Shown here piece after piece: positions 1 through 6,730 of a stretch of DNA of 10,560 bases (the first letter of the stretch is position 1; the number at the start of each line of letters is the position of its first letter). The notes beneath the pieces were generated by a model, which was not told the DNA's origin, did no database searches, and saw nothing but the letters and a program-made list of their open reading frames with translations. Origin of the DNA: Candidatus Cloacimonadota bacterium. GTDB taxonomy: Bacteria; Cloacimonadota; Cloacimonadia; Cloacimonadales; TCS61. Made by a program: the position numbers and the translations under genes. The DNA lies in the NCBI GenBank assembly GCA_021157645.1, contig JAGGWC010000116.1, positions 1 to 10,560 on the forward strand, given 5' to 3'.

Positions 1-1087
1 CCAGATAATGAGCTTTAGTTACAGAATGGTCAGCAACTTCTTTCAATCCTTCCTTTCCCATTAAACACATATAAACAGTAGCCATAAGAGTGCATAAAGA
101 TTGATTAGAGCAAATATTAGAAGTAGCTCTTGCACGACGTATATGTTGTTCACGAGCTTGTAAAGTTAAACAATAAGAACGATTACCGTCAGCATCTAAG
201 GTTGCTCCTACGATCCTGCCAGGCATAGTACGAGCAAGTTTAGAAGTTGTTGCTAAAAATCCAAAAAGAGGACCTCCATAATTCATTGAATTTCCAAGAG
301 CTTGTCCTTCTCCAATAACAATATCAGCTTTATATTCAGAAGGAGCATTTAGAAGCGCAAGTGAAATAGGATCAACTGCAACAATGAAGATAGCTCTTTT
401 TACAGAATGAGTTATCTCTTCTACAGCAAATGCATCTTCTATGTTTCCTAAGAAGTTAGGAGTTTGCAATAGTACACACCCAGTATCATCGTCTATATTT
501 GCTTTGAGTTCATCAATATCAATTAGCCCATTTTTTTGCGGTATAATAACTAGTTCAATGTTTATACCTTCTGTATATGTTTCTATCACTTCAAGATAAA
601 GTGGATTTATAGTTCCTGCAATTATTGCCTTAAATTTTTTCGTTTTTCTAGCAGCCATCAAAATTGCTTCAGCAGCAGCAGATGCACCATCATACATTCC
701 AGCATTTGAGATATCCATTCCTGTAAGATCACAGATCATAGTTTGGTATTCGTAAATATACTGCAATGTCCCCTGACTAACTTCAGCCTGATATGGTGTG
801 TATGCAGTATGAAATTCAGGACGGATAACAATGTGATCGACAGCAGCAGGAATAAAGTGATCGTATATTCCGCCCCCTAAAAATGAGTTTGTATTTGTAC
901 GATTTTTGACAGCAAGTTCAGATATCTTATTTGTTATCTCCATTTCAGAATATGCTTCATCTAAATTGATAGGTTCTTTTAGTTGGAATTTGTCAGGAAT
1001 ATTGGTAAGAAGTTCTTCAAAATTCTTAACACCAATTTCAGCTAACATTTTCTTTCTTTCACTATCTGTATTAGAAATATAGGGCAT
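1..1087 (-). CDS. gcvPA: Glycine dehydrogenase (decarboxylating) subunit 1, N-terminal part
   Basis: This is the alpha-type subunit of the two-subunit P-protein. Together with GcvPB it decarboxylates glycine with pyridoxal phosphate and passes the aminomethyl group to the lipoyl arm of GcvH in the cytoplasmic glycine cleavage system. My translation begins MPYISNTDSERKKMLAEIG and stays open for 362 codons to the window edge; the family is usually about 440-450 residues, so the C-terminus lies outside. Family-typical stretches include FLGGGIYDHFIPAAVDHI, FHTAYTPYQAEVSQGTLQ, ISNAGMYDGASAAAEA, GGPLFGFLA and REQHIRRARATSNICSNQ. The PLP-binding lysine is on GcvPB, so its absence here is expected. 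The start at 1087 is backed by TAGGAGG seven bases upstream. gcvPB would be expected just beyond base 1. The match is very clear; only the downstream end is unseen. Confidence 0.96.
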   Translation of the reverse strand, partial: MPYISNTDSERKKMLAEIGVKNFEELLTNIPDKFQLKEPINLDEAYSEMEITNKISELAVKNRTNTNSFLGGGIYDHFIPAAVDHIVIRPEFHTAYTPYQAEVSQGTLQYIYEYQTMICDLTGMDISNAGMYDGASAAAEAILMAARKTKKFKAIIAGTINPLYLEVIETYTEGINIELVIIPQKNGLIDIDELKANIDDDTGCVLLQTPNFLGNIEDAFAVEEITHSVKRAIFIVAVDPISLALLNAPSEYKADIVIGEGQALGNSMNYGGPLFGFLATTSKLARTMPGRIVGATLDADGNRSYCLTLQAREQHIRRARATSNICSNQSLCTLMATVYMCLMGKEGLKEVADHSVTKAHYL

Positions 1088-1134
1088 GAATTTCCTCCTA
1101 AAGTAATTTATTTTTTAATACAAAATTTTATTGC

Positions 1135-1162
1135 AAAACTATCTGTCAAATGAAATAGTTTT
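1135..1162. repeat. Inverted repeat upstream of gcvPA
   Basis: A perfect 8-base inverted repeat (aaaactat at 1135-1142, atagtttt at 1155-1162) flanks a 12-base loop. Read on the minus strand, the loop carries TTGACA, a perfect -35 hexamer pointing toward gcvPA. I found no convincing -10 at 16-18 bases from it. The element could be a weak hairpin ending the upstream leftward gene, or an operator over a gcvPA promoter. The rest of 1088-1276 is very AT-rich, and I see no glycine riboswitch in it. Confidence 0.35.
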
Positions 1163-1219
1163 ATTGTTAGTAAGTATAATGATAGTACATATTTAATTGA
1201 TCTTAAAATTATTAGTTGT

Positions 1220-1250
1220 AAAAAAAATTATAATCTAAAACTAAATAATT
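1220..1250 (-). terminator. Weak candidate terminator after the sigma-like gene
   Basis: On the minus strand AATTAT (1250-1245) and ATAATT (1231-1226) can pair. They are followed by a run of eight T (1227-1220) that partly overlaps the second arm. The stem is only six A-U pairs, so it is weak. Its place, about 26 bases past the stop of the leftward gene, is right for an intrinsic terminator. Confidence 0.25.
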
Positions 1251-1276
1251 AAAAGAATAATATAATCATATGCTTC

Positions 1277-2251
1277 TTAAGTTTGTAAACGATTCTTCTT
1301 CTTAACCAAAATTTTGATTTTATCTTTTTGTGATTTTAATATTTTTTCAACTTCATCTTGTGATAACGGTATTATCCCTTTTTCATTAGGTTGTAATTGT
1401 CGCAGTATCTCAATTGGGATTTCTTTTGCATTAAAAGCAATAACCTTTTTGGGCATGATTGGAAATTCGATTACCTTGATTGTAGAGCCTTCAGATATTT
1501 CAAACCTTATTCTAAAAAATTTAATATTATTTTCATTATCGTAATATCCAATATTTAAAAGATACTTATTATGATCAATGATATCAATATCATATTGAGC
1601 TATCTTTGTTATTCTAATTGTACTAACTTCATTATTTATTTTACATTCGGAAAAGTAATGTTTCATTTTTAAAAGATCACATTCGTTTAAACATGTTTTC
1701 AGTTTATTTAAGAAATTTTTAATATTACTATGCAATTTTGTTCCAGGAATACTCTGAGTACTAATTACTCCATTCTTGATTAATTCAAATAATTTTATTT
1801 CTTGCTCTAATCGGTATATCTTCTGTCTTAATATTTTCTTTTTTGTTCCAGTTTGTTTTGCCAAAAGTGATAAATTACCCGAAACATTATAGTATTGTTT
1901 TAGCAGTTCTTTTTCTTTTGCATTGATCACATCTATCTCATCAATATTTAAAGACTTTTTAGTATTTGTATTTTCAACTTGTAGTTTCTCTTCAAAGTAG
2001 TTTATGGATTGATTCACTTCTTTTTTACATTTCTTTAAGTAATTGAAAGATAAATTTTTGGAAACAGTAAATATCCATGAGTTAGATTTCTTCTCTTCAA
2101 TTTTCTCTTTATTCAAATAATATTTAATTGCAGTAGCTTGTGCAATGTCATTAGCCATATCATTTTCCCTTACATAATGCATTGAAACTTGATAGGCTTT
2201 ACGTAACACTAAATTATAATCGACTGCATCCTGCATACCCCCCCCCCCCAT
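1277..2251 (-). CDS. Divergent sigma-70/ECF-like regulator with C-terminal extension
   Basis: The first half reads like a small ECF sigma factor. Residues 14-75 resemble region 2: a helix with MANDIAQATAIKYYL, then WIFTVSKNLSFNYLKK at 59-74, the place of the usual W[LI]xxIAxNxxxDxxR motif that contacts core and the -10 box. Residues 107-153 resemble the region 4 helix-turn-helix (AKEKELLKQYY, NLSLLAKQTGTKKKILRQKI). Residues 165-324 are an added domain I cannot name; a stretch near 174-260 could be an NTF2/SnoaL-like fold, as in some ECF groups, but this is a guess. The protein is very rich in Lys, Asn and Ile. It could also be a non-sigma HTH regulator. The start is uncertain: ATG at 2251 leads straight into a 12-G run (MGGGGM), and a second in-frame ATG lies at 2236, just after the run. 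There is no normal ribosome site before 2251. The gene is divergent from the secreted-protein series at 2335. Confidence 0.7.
   Translation of the reverse strand: MGGGGMQDAVDYNLVLRKAYQVSMHYVRENDMANDIAQATAIKYYLNKEKIEEKKSNSWIFTVSKNLSFNYLKKCKKEVNQSINYFEEKLQVENTNTKKSLNIDEIDVINAKEKELLKQYYNVSGNLSLLAKQTGTKKKILRQKIYRLEQEIKLFELIKNGVISTQSIPGTKLHSNIKNFLNKLKTCLNECDLLKMKHYFSECKINNEVSTIRITKIAQYDIDIIDHNKYLLNIGYYDNENNIKFFRIRFEISEGSTIKVIEFPIMPKKVIAFNAKEIPIEILRQLQPNEKGIIPLSQDEVEKILKSQKDKIKILVKKKNRLQT
2238..2249. repeat. 12-base homopolymer G:C tract at start of sigma-like gene
   Basis: Twelve C on the plus strand are twelve G on the coding strand. The first G is the last base of the ATG at 2251-2249. Reading from that ATG, twelve G keep the full frame open. 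Eleven G would give a stop (TAG) after 13 codons, and thirteen G a stop (TAA) after 12 codons. Read from the inner ATG at 2236 instead, the tract would be the leader and could pair as a G-rich ribosome site. Long G:C tracts are known slippage sites for phase variation in other bacteria; that it acts so here is inference. Confidence 0.9.
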
Positions 2252-2258
2252 TTAACTT

Positions 2259-2264
2259 ATTATG
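2259..2264 (-). promoter_or_regulatory. Candidate -10 box for a leaderless sigma-like mRNA
   Basis: The minus strand carries CATAAT, five of six matches to TATAAT, exactly seven bases before the ATG at 2251. A transcript from it would start at or beside that ATG, giving a leaderless message. No good -35 is seen. AT-rich DNA throws up such hexamers often, so this is weak on its own. Confidence 0.25.
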
Positions 2265-2334
2265 TTACAACACATTAGACTGGATTTCGATGTAAAAACG
2301 CTTCTTATTTGTTATACTTATAAAGGAGCGTGTT

Positions 2335-2532
2335 ATGAAAAAATTATTATTATCAATTTTATTGTGCTTAATTTTCTCATTTAATCTGTTTAGTCAAATT
2401 GATTTTTCCGATTATCCTGAGATTTCACCCGATGTTCTTGAAAGCTATGAATACACTATCATTTACCAAAATGAAGAACCAAACATAAAACTGGTTACAA
2501 TTGATGGTGTAACTTATGTGGTTTATTATTGA
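2335..2532 (+). CDS. Small exported protein of unknown function (65 aa)
   Basis: I do not recognise this family. The first 20 residues (MKKLLLSILLCLIFSFNLFS) are a textbook signal peptide: two lysines, a hydrophobic core, and a likely signal peptidase I cut before QIDF. The Cys at 11 lies inside the core and is not a lipobox. The predicted mature peptide is only about 45 residues, acidic (several D and E) and rich in Tyr, ending in TIDGVTYVVYY, which may form beta strands. The start is fixed by AAAGGAG at 2322-2328. An extended -10-like TGTTATACT lies just before it, perhaps too close to leave room for the ribosome site. It is the first gene of the rightward secreted series and divergent from the sigma-like gene, 83 bases away. 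Confidence 0.7.
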   Translation: MKKLLLSILLCLIFSFNLFSQIDFSDYPEISPDVLESYEYTIIYQNEEPNIKLVTIDGVTYVVYY

Positions 2533-2592
2533 TATGTACTATAAAATTGTATGTATCTTCCAATTAGGGAAAAACAAATTTATTTGACAAAG

Positions 2593-2621
2593 CCACCTGC
2601 AATAGTTTGTTTTGCAGGTGG
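2593..2621 (+). terminator. Perfect 10-bp hairpin between exported-protein genes
   Basis: CCACCTGCAA (2593-2602) and TTGCAGGTGG (2612-2621) form a perfect stem with a 9-base loop, 60 bases after the stop of the 65-residue gene. No U-tract follows on the plus strand, so it is not a standard intrinsic terminator. It may be a U-independent terminator or a hairpin that shields the mRNA end. On the minus strand a T-rich stretch follows the stem, but no leftward gene enters from that side. An A/T-only repeat at 2651-2671 followed by CTTTTT could be a second, weak terminator. Confidence 0.5.
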
Positions 2622-2699
2622 ATATGAAAATTGAAAGTATTTCCCGATTAATTAAATAATTGAAATTTAATCTTTTTATATAAAAGAAGGAAAAATAAA

Positions 2700-3095
2700 A
2701 TGCGTAGAAGTACAATATTAATTATTAGCATCTTAGCGATGCTGCTGTTGACAGGTAGTTTGATGGCATTCACTTTCACAATGCATATTAATTCAAACAG
2801 GGATGGATATGCTTATATTGAAATAAAAGAATCCGTTTCACAAACAGTTGTGGATAGAATTCCCTTTGGGGATGGTTTTTTTACTATATCATATTCGGGT
2901 ACTAATAGTCAAACAAGTAGTACTTTGGATGAAGAAATTGTTTATGTTGCAACTGTTTATGCTCATAGAACAGTTTCAGGCTTAATTTATAAAGATTCGG
3001 ATTCGGTTGAGTTTTGTTATACCACAAATCAACCACATGTATTCAATGTTGATATTTCTGGGAACATTCCAGATGATCCACCTGTGCAAGATTGA
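2700..3095 (+). CDS. Exported protein of unknown function (131 aa)
   Basis: I do not recognise this family. Residues 1-23 (MRRSTILIISILAMLLLTGS plus LMA) look like a signal peptide with a cut after Ala23. The mature part, about 108 residues, alternates polar and hydrophobic residues as in a beta-sandwich: FTFTMHIN, YAYIEIKES, DGFFTISYSG, EEIVYVATVYAHRTVSG, DSVEFCYTTN and HVFNVDISG. It ends in an acidic, Pro-rich tail (NIPDDPPVQD) and has a single Cys. This suggests a small secreted or periplasmic beta-rich domain. The start is supported by AAGAAGG at 2684-2690. The gene stands between two hairpins and on the same strand as its secreted neighbours, so it may be co-transcribed with them. Confidence 0.7.
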   Translation: MRRSTILIISILAMLLLTGSLMAFTFTMHINSNRDGYAYIEIKESVSQTVVDRIPFGDGFFTISYSGTNSQTSSTLDEEIVYVATVYAHRTVSGLIYKDSDSVEFCYTTNQPHVFNVDISGNIPDDPPVQD

Positions 3096-3103
3096 TTAAT
3101 CTA

Positions 3104-3132
3104 TCTGGCAGTGCTCTTTGTGTGCTGCCAGA
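3104..3132 (+). terminator. Hairpin before the beta-propeller gene
   Basis: TCTGGCAG (3104-3111) pairs with CTGCCAGA (3125-3132). In plus-strand RNA the stem extends inward by U-G, G-U and C-G to eleven pairs with a 7-base loop. The wobble pairs would be A-C mismatches on the other strand, so the structure favours the rightward transcript. It lies nine bases after the stop of the preceding gene and 31 bases before the next start. There is no U-tract, as with the hairpin at 2593-2621. Confidence 0.5.
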
Positions 3133-3163
3133 AATTTAGCAATACGAAAAGAAGGTATATAAC

Positions 3164-5401
3164 ATGAGGGAATTGTCATTTATATTAATTTTAATTTTAG
3201 TTTGTTTAATGTTAGGAGCACAAAACTTCGAGATAAACAAGATAGAAGAAATTGCCTATGCACAAAGTTTTAATGGAGCTGAAAGTATTCAAATTGTTGA
3301 TGATATTTTGTATTTCAATAGTATGAATGGACTCGAAATTTATCAAATTAATAACGATGGAAGTCTCACGAATCTTTCAATCCTACCAATTCCACAATCT
3401 GGCAGCCTAATAGTAAAAGATCAATATTGTTTTCTTGTGTCTGGTGATTATGATAGTATAAATATGATTCCAGTGTTTCATATAGTTATTTATAAAATAA
3501 ATATTTCTGATGCTTATAATCCATTTATTGATAATCAAATAGAATATGAAAATCTGGATTATTATGGAAGTATGAATGAATTCGGCAATTATTTAATTTT
3601 TAAATGGTTTGATGCTGTGGGATTTCATCATGATTTCTATAGTTTGCCAGAATTGGAATTTGTCGGACAAGTTAATACTCAGAGCCATCATAATATAGTA
3701 AATGATAACTTATTAGTAAGGCAAGATGGATTAATATTTTACATTGAACAATATATTCCACCAAGTGAGTATGAAGTTATCGGTATTATAGATATTTCAG
3801 CATATTCAGATGGAAATTATCCTTTTGATCATTTTAAAGTTGTGAATGATACTTTATTATCAGCAGTTAATTATAGAAACATAACTTTTTGGGATATAAG
3901 CGATGAAACTAACTGGCAGTATATTTCCCGTTACACACTTCCAGAGAATTTTCCATTATCTGGGAACAAACAATATTCAATTATGGGTGAAAATGCTGTA
4001 ATATTCGATTCGAGTCTTTTAAGGCTTCTTGATATTTCTGATATTTCAAATCCAGTTTTGGTTGATTCGATAGAGCATAATATGTATCTTTGGGGTCAAA
4101 CTTGCGATTTTTTTAATAATAATTTATATGTTGGTACACTAAATGATGGTATTCAGCAATATAATATTCAAAATAATTTAGTAGAATATATTGATAGTTA
4201 TTTTGATCACAAAAGGTTTTTTATTTCAGATATGTATGAAGATAAAATCATTTCAAGTATAATTACTGACGGCTATTATTTGTTTGATGTCGGTGATCCA
4301 TTAAATACTATTGATCTCGGAGAACAGTTTAACGGTAAAGATTTTAATCTTCTTCATGAACAAGGTGGTTGGATGCTTATAAGGAATCCAGAAAACTATT
4401 GCATTGAGATCTATGATATCACTGAATTGGAAAACCCAATACTTATTAATACACTGCAACTAAATTCATTTGATTATGTTTGGTCTCGTTACACTATAGA
4501 TCAGAATAATCCGGAAATATTTTACAGATGTAATTTTGGAAATGATGTATTAACTAAATATGATATCTCAGAACAAGGCAATCCTGTAGAATTGTTTGAA
4601 TATGACCTAGTAACTGATCATTGTGCTCTTTCTGTAAGAAACTCAATTGCTTATGTTACTTACGGATCATCACCATTTAATCTTCAAGTCATTGATGGCT
4701 TGGAGGATAATGATCCTTTCATTGCAAATGAAATCAATAATTTTTCTGAAAACTCAAATCTGATGTGCCATGAAGATTTTTTGATCGTATGGGATTATGC
4801 TTCCTTTAGCTCAGTTGCTAAGATTTATTTACTTAATGATCCTATAACACCGGAATTATATTTTACACCGCAATGGGGTGATTGGATTAAAATATGTGAT
4901 GATCTAATCTTTTCAATTTCAGATTATATTGTTTGTGTCTACGAAAACAAACCCAATAGCACTGAACCGATAGCAATTTTTAACGGATTAAATTATATCT
5001 ACAATATTAATTTGATCGAACATGAAGGAATAAATTATCTCATAACAAATGAGATGGCTAATATCGGTTTATTTGAATATACTTATGTTCCCAGTTCTGC
5101 AGAAGATGAACTGCCTAAAGCAGAGATAACACTTTCTAATTATCCAAATCCATTCAATCCTGAAACAACAATTTCTTTTTCAGTAACACAAAACTCCGAT
5201 TTTGTGAGTTTAGAAATCTATAACATAAAAGGACAAAAGGTAAAGAAATTAGAAATTACAAATGTGGAATTAGGAATTAATGAAGTAATCTGGAACGGCA
5301 CAGATGAAAACAATAAACCTGTTTCATCCGGTGTTTATATGTATCAGTTAAAAGTAGACGGCAAAGCAATTGCCAACAAGAAATGTTTGTTATTGAAGTA
5401 A
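3164..5401 (+). CDS. Secreted beta-propeller-like protein with FCB-type C-terminal sorting tail
   Basis: This 745-residue protein starts with a signal peptide (residues 1-19, cut after LMLGA). The central part carries at least five repeats with the pattern (Y/L/W)DI(S/T)(D/E)xxNP, such as INISDAYNP (near 111), LDISDISNP (near 288), YDITELENP (near 416) and YDISEQGNP (near 465). Such repeats resemble LVIVD-type beta-propeller blades, often found in surface proteins. Residues 659-745 form a FlgD-Ig-like/Por-secretion-type tail: NYPNPFNPETTISFSV, LEIYNIKGQKVKKLE, SSGVYMYQLK and a final KKCLLLK. In relatives this tail directs or anchors exported proteins; a type IX-like export route is inferred, since no such machinery is in the window. 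The binding target is unknown. The start is supported by GAAGG at 3151-3155. It is the last intact gene of the rightward secreted series. Confidence 0.85.
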   Translation: MRELSFILILILVCLMLGAQNFEINKIEEIAYAQSFNGAESIQIVDDILYFNSMNGLEIYQINNDGSLTNLSILPIPQSGSLIVKDQYCFLVSGDYDSINMIPVFHIVIYKINISDAYNPFIDNQIEYENLDYYGSMNEFGNYLIFKWFDAVGFHHDFYSLPELEFVGQVNTQSHHNIVNDNLLVRQDGLIFYIEQYIPPSEYEVIGIIDISAYSDGNYPFDHFKVVNDTLLSAVNYRNITFWDISDETNWQYISRYTLPENFPLSGNKQYSIMGENAVIFDSSLLRLLDISDISNPVLVDSIEHNMYLWGQTCDFFNNNLYVGTLNDGIQQYNIQNNLVEYIDSYFDHKRFFISDMYEDKIISSIITDGYYLFDVGDPLNTIDLGEQFNGKDFNLLHEQGGWMLIRNPENYCIEIYDITELENPILINTLQLNSFDYVWSRYTIDQNNPEIFYRCNFGNDVLTKYDISEQGNPVELFEYDLVTDHCALSVRNSIAYVTYGSSPFNLQVIDGLEDNDPFIANEINNFSENSNLMCHEDFLIVWDYASFSSVAKIYLLNDPITPELYFTPQWGDWIKICDDLIFSISDYIVCVYENKPNSTEPIAIFNGLNYIYNINLIEHEGINYLITNEMANIGLFEYTYVPSSAEDELPKAEITLSNYPNPFNPETTISFSVTQNSDFVSLEIYNIKGQKVKKLEITNVELGINEVIWNGTDENNKPVSSGVYMYQLKVDGKAIANKKCLLLK

Positions 5402-5671
5402 CTTTTATTAGTCTCCCTTTTATGTGTTGGCTTTTCGCAGGAAAACGATCACTTCTCTTACGACTTTACTATTAGGGAGAATTAAAGAGGGTTCAGATGA
5501 GTGTTTATAGTAAATGGTGATTATGGTGAATTTTCCTAATTGAACGATGAACTTGGTAATGAAATTATGTAAACCTTACGAAGGTCAAGTTTAGAAAGAA
5601 GTCCAACAACCTTCGCAAGTGATTTAAAGGTTTATTCAAGGAACTATGATAATACTAGTATTACTCAGTAA
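5393..5671 (+). pseudogene. Probable decayed secreted-protein gene
   Basis: Directly behind the stop of the 745-residue gene, one frame (codons from 5402) reads LLLVSLLCVGFSQEN, a signal-peptide core with a typical cut before QEN. With the bases before it (TTG AAG TAA at 5393-5401) the start looks like a damaged Met-Lys-Lys, so the upstream gene's stop would sit inside the old signal peptide. The same frame runs on through DHFSYDFTIREN, VFIVNGDYGEF, LNDELGNEIM and TLRRSSLERSPTTFASDLKV to a stop at 5669. It is broken at 5483 (TAA), 5498 (TGA), 5537 (TAA) and 5570 (TAA). Each of these is one C-to-T change from CAA or CGA. The tail overlaps the end of the opposite gene by 11 bases. I cannot name the parent protein. 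Stop density alone does not exclude chance in DNA this AT-rich; the signal-peptide match is the main support. Confidence 0.45.
5571..5633. repeat. Nested inverted repeats between convergent genes
   Basis: AAACCTT (5571-5577) pairs with AAGGTTT (5627-5633). Just inside it CGAAGGT (5579-5585) pairs with ACCTTCG (5609-5615), around a 23-base loop. The two stems can stack, with one bulged base on the left and eleven on the right. The element lies in the convergent gap and could be a two-way transcription stop, though no clear T-tract follows on either side. It overlaps the presumed pseudogene. Confidence 0.45.
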
Positions 5672-6662
5672 CTTCAATATTCCTATATGTTACTTCAAAA
5701 CAATTGTTTAATTCAGGAATTTGTAGTAGAATATCAAGTCGCTTAACAATATTTGGCTTTATCTTTACATTACTGAATTTATAAATAAGTTGAGTACCAA
5801 CACCTTCTACAACAGTTATATCTTGAATACCGTTCCATCCATTGCGATGTGTTCCCAGTTTAATATTAGGGCTACGATATTCCCTACCCTGATCATCAAT
5901 AAAACGAACATACATCTTAGTTGATCTATCTAGTAATGATATTTGTTTGTCAGTACTTTCATTAGTCATATTAAAGATAATTGATAAAAATTCTCCTGTA
6001 TAAAAGCAGCTTTCCAATTCGAATTTAATACCATGTTTTATTTGAGTTTGCAACAAATTAGTTTGTGGTTCTTGAGTTTTTGTTGGAATGGATTCGTTGA
6101 TAAGGCTGCTATTGTTTTTTTGCATACCCTCACCCATTAGTTTGCGAATAGTTTCATCTTTTTGTATAGATACAGATGCAACAGAAAAGATCGAACCCGT
6201 CTCTGTTGAAATAAGTCTGGCATTCAATTTGACATCATTAACCAAGTCTGTTATAGAACCGGTAACTATTGCTTCAACACCAAGCAATCTACCAATACTT
6301 ATAGCAGATTCTTCATCAATAAAACCTGTAATTCCTAATTTTTGTTCAGCCAGTACTTTATTTAATAGATTACGTTCAACTACTTCGAATTTATTGGTCA
6401 TAAAAATACGAGTAATAAGTTCTTCTGCAATGAAGGAACCAAAATTAGTAACATTACCATTAAGATCGGCAAATTCAATTACTGCAATTTTTCTAATTTT
6501 AGATTCCTTAAAACTGGAAATGATCTGACCAGTTAGTTTATTCATCTGATCATCCAGTGTTAAATTCTTTGGTTTTTCTGTTATTGTGGTTTTGGCTGCG
6601 GGTAAACACGCTGTTAAAACAATAAAAATTAATACTAAAATAGAAAATTTTATAAATTTCAT
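5661..6662 (-). CDS. FlgO/CsgG-like outer-membrane lipoprotein
   Basis: From the ATG at 6662 the protein has 333 residues. It opens with a lipoprotein signal peptide with lipobox LTAC (Cys19), so it is probably anchored in the outer membrane. Residues about 35-170 match the FlgO/CsgG-type fold: DDQMNKLTGQIISSF, KIAVIEFADLNGN, GSFIAEELITRIFM, FEVVERNLLNKVLAEQKLG, AISIGRLLGVEAIVTGSITD and ARLISTETGSI. A polar linker near 180-205 leads to a C-terminal beta-rich domain (about 206-333) that I cannot assign; it resembles Ig-like domains of surface lipoproteins. A longer reading from TTG at 6674 is possible, but the TTG lies beside the ribosome site of the ATG. The gene follows the TSUP gene by 68 bases on the same strand. 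No flagellar or curli genes are nearby, so those roles are not implied. Confidence 0.82.
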   Translation of the reverse strand: MKFIKFSILVLIFIVLTACLPAAKTTITEKPKNLTLDDQMNKLTGQIISSFKESKIRKIAVIEFADLNGNVTNFGSFIAEELITRIFMTNKFEVVERNLLNKVLAEQKLGITGFIDEESAISIGRLLGVEAIVTGSITDLVNDVKLNARLISTETGSIFSVASVSIQKDETIRKLMGEGMQKNNSSLINESIPTKTQEPQTNLLQTQIKHGIKFELESCFYTGEFLSIIFNMTNESTDKQISLLDRSTKMYVRFIDDQGREYRSPNIKLGTHRNGWNGIQDITVVEGVGTQLIYKFSNVKIKPNIVKRLDILLQIPELNNCFEVTYRNIEVTE

Positions 6663-6667
6663 CAATT

Positions 6668-6672
6668 CCTCC
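6668..6672 (-). promoter_or_regulatory. Ribosome site that fixes the lipoprotein start
   Basis: GGAGG on the minus strand lies five bases before the ATG at 6662. It would fall inside the coding sequence if the TTG at 6674 were the start. The ATG also puts Met-Lys directly before the hydrophobic core of the signal peptide, so the shorter form is preferred. Confidence 0.85.
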
Positions 6673-6730
6673 AAGAATCTTCTTTAAAAACAACAAGTAA
6701 AAATTTAGAATTTAATGCAAGAAAATTAAT

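Noticed and set aside
1088..1276. Glycine riboswitch upstream of gcvPA
   Set aside because: The stretch is almost all A and T; none of the paired G/C-rich aptamer helices can be found.
1314..1544. Plus-strand open frame of 76 codons
   Set aside because: It lies wholly opposite the sigma-like gene, and its translation is low-complexity and without a ribosome site.
2584..2612. TTGACA at 2584-2589 as a promoter for the 131-aa gene
   Set aside because: No -10 box stands at the right distance, and the hexamer runs into the hairpin stem.
6088..6528. Plus-strand open frame of 146 codons
   Set aside because: It is the antisense of the conserved FlgO/CsgG-like domain; Ser/Ile/Leu-rich composition reflects the other strand.
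6663..6674. TTG start giving MEELMK at the lipoprotein gene
   Set aside because: The GGAGG ribosome site for the ATG at 6662 would then be inside the coding sequence.
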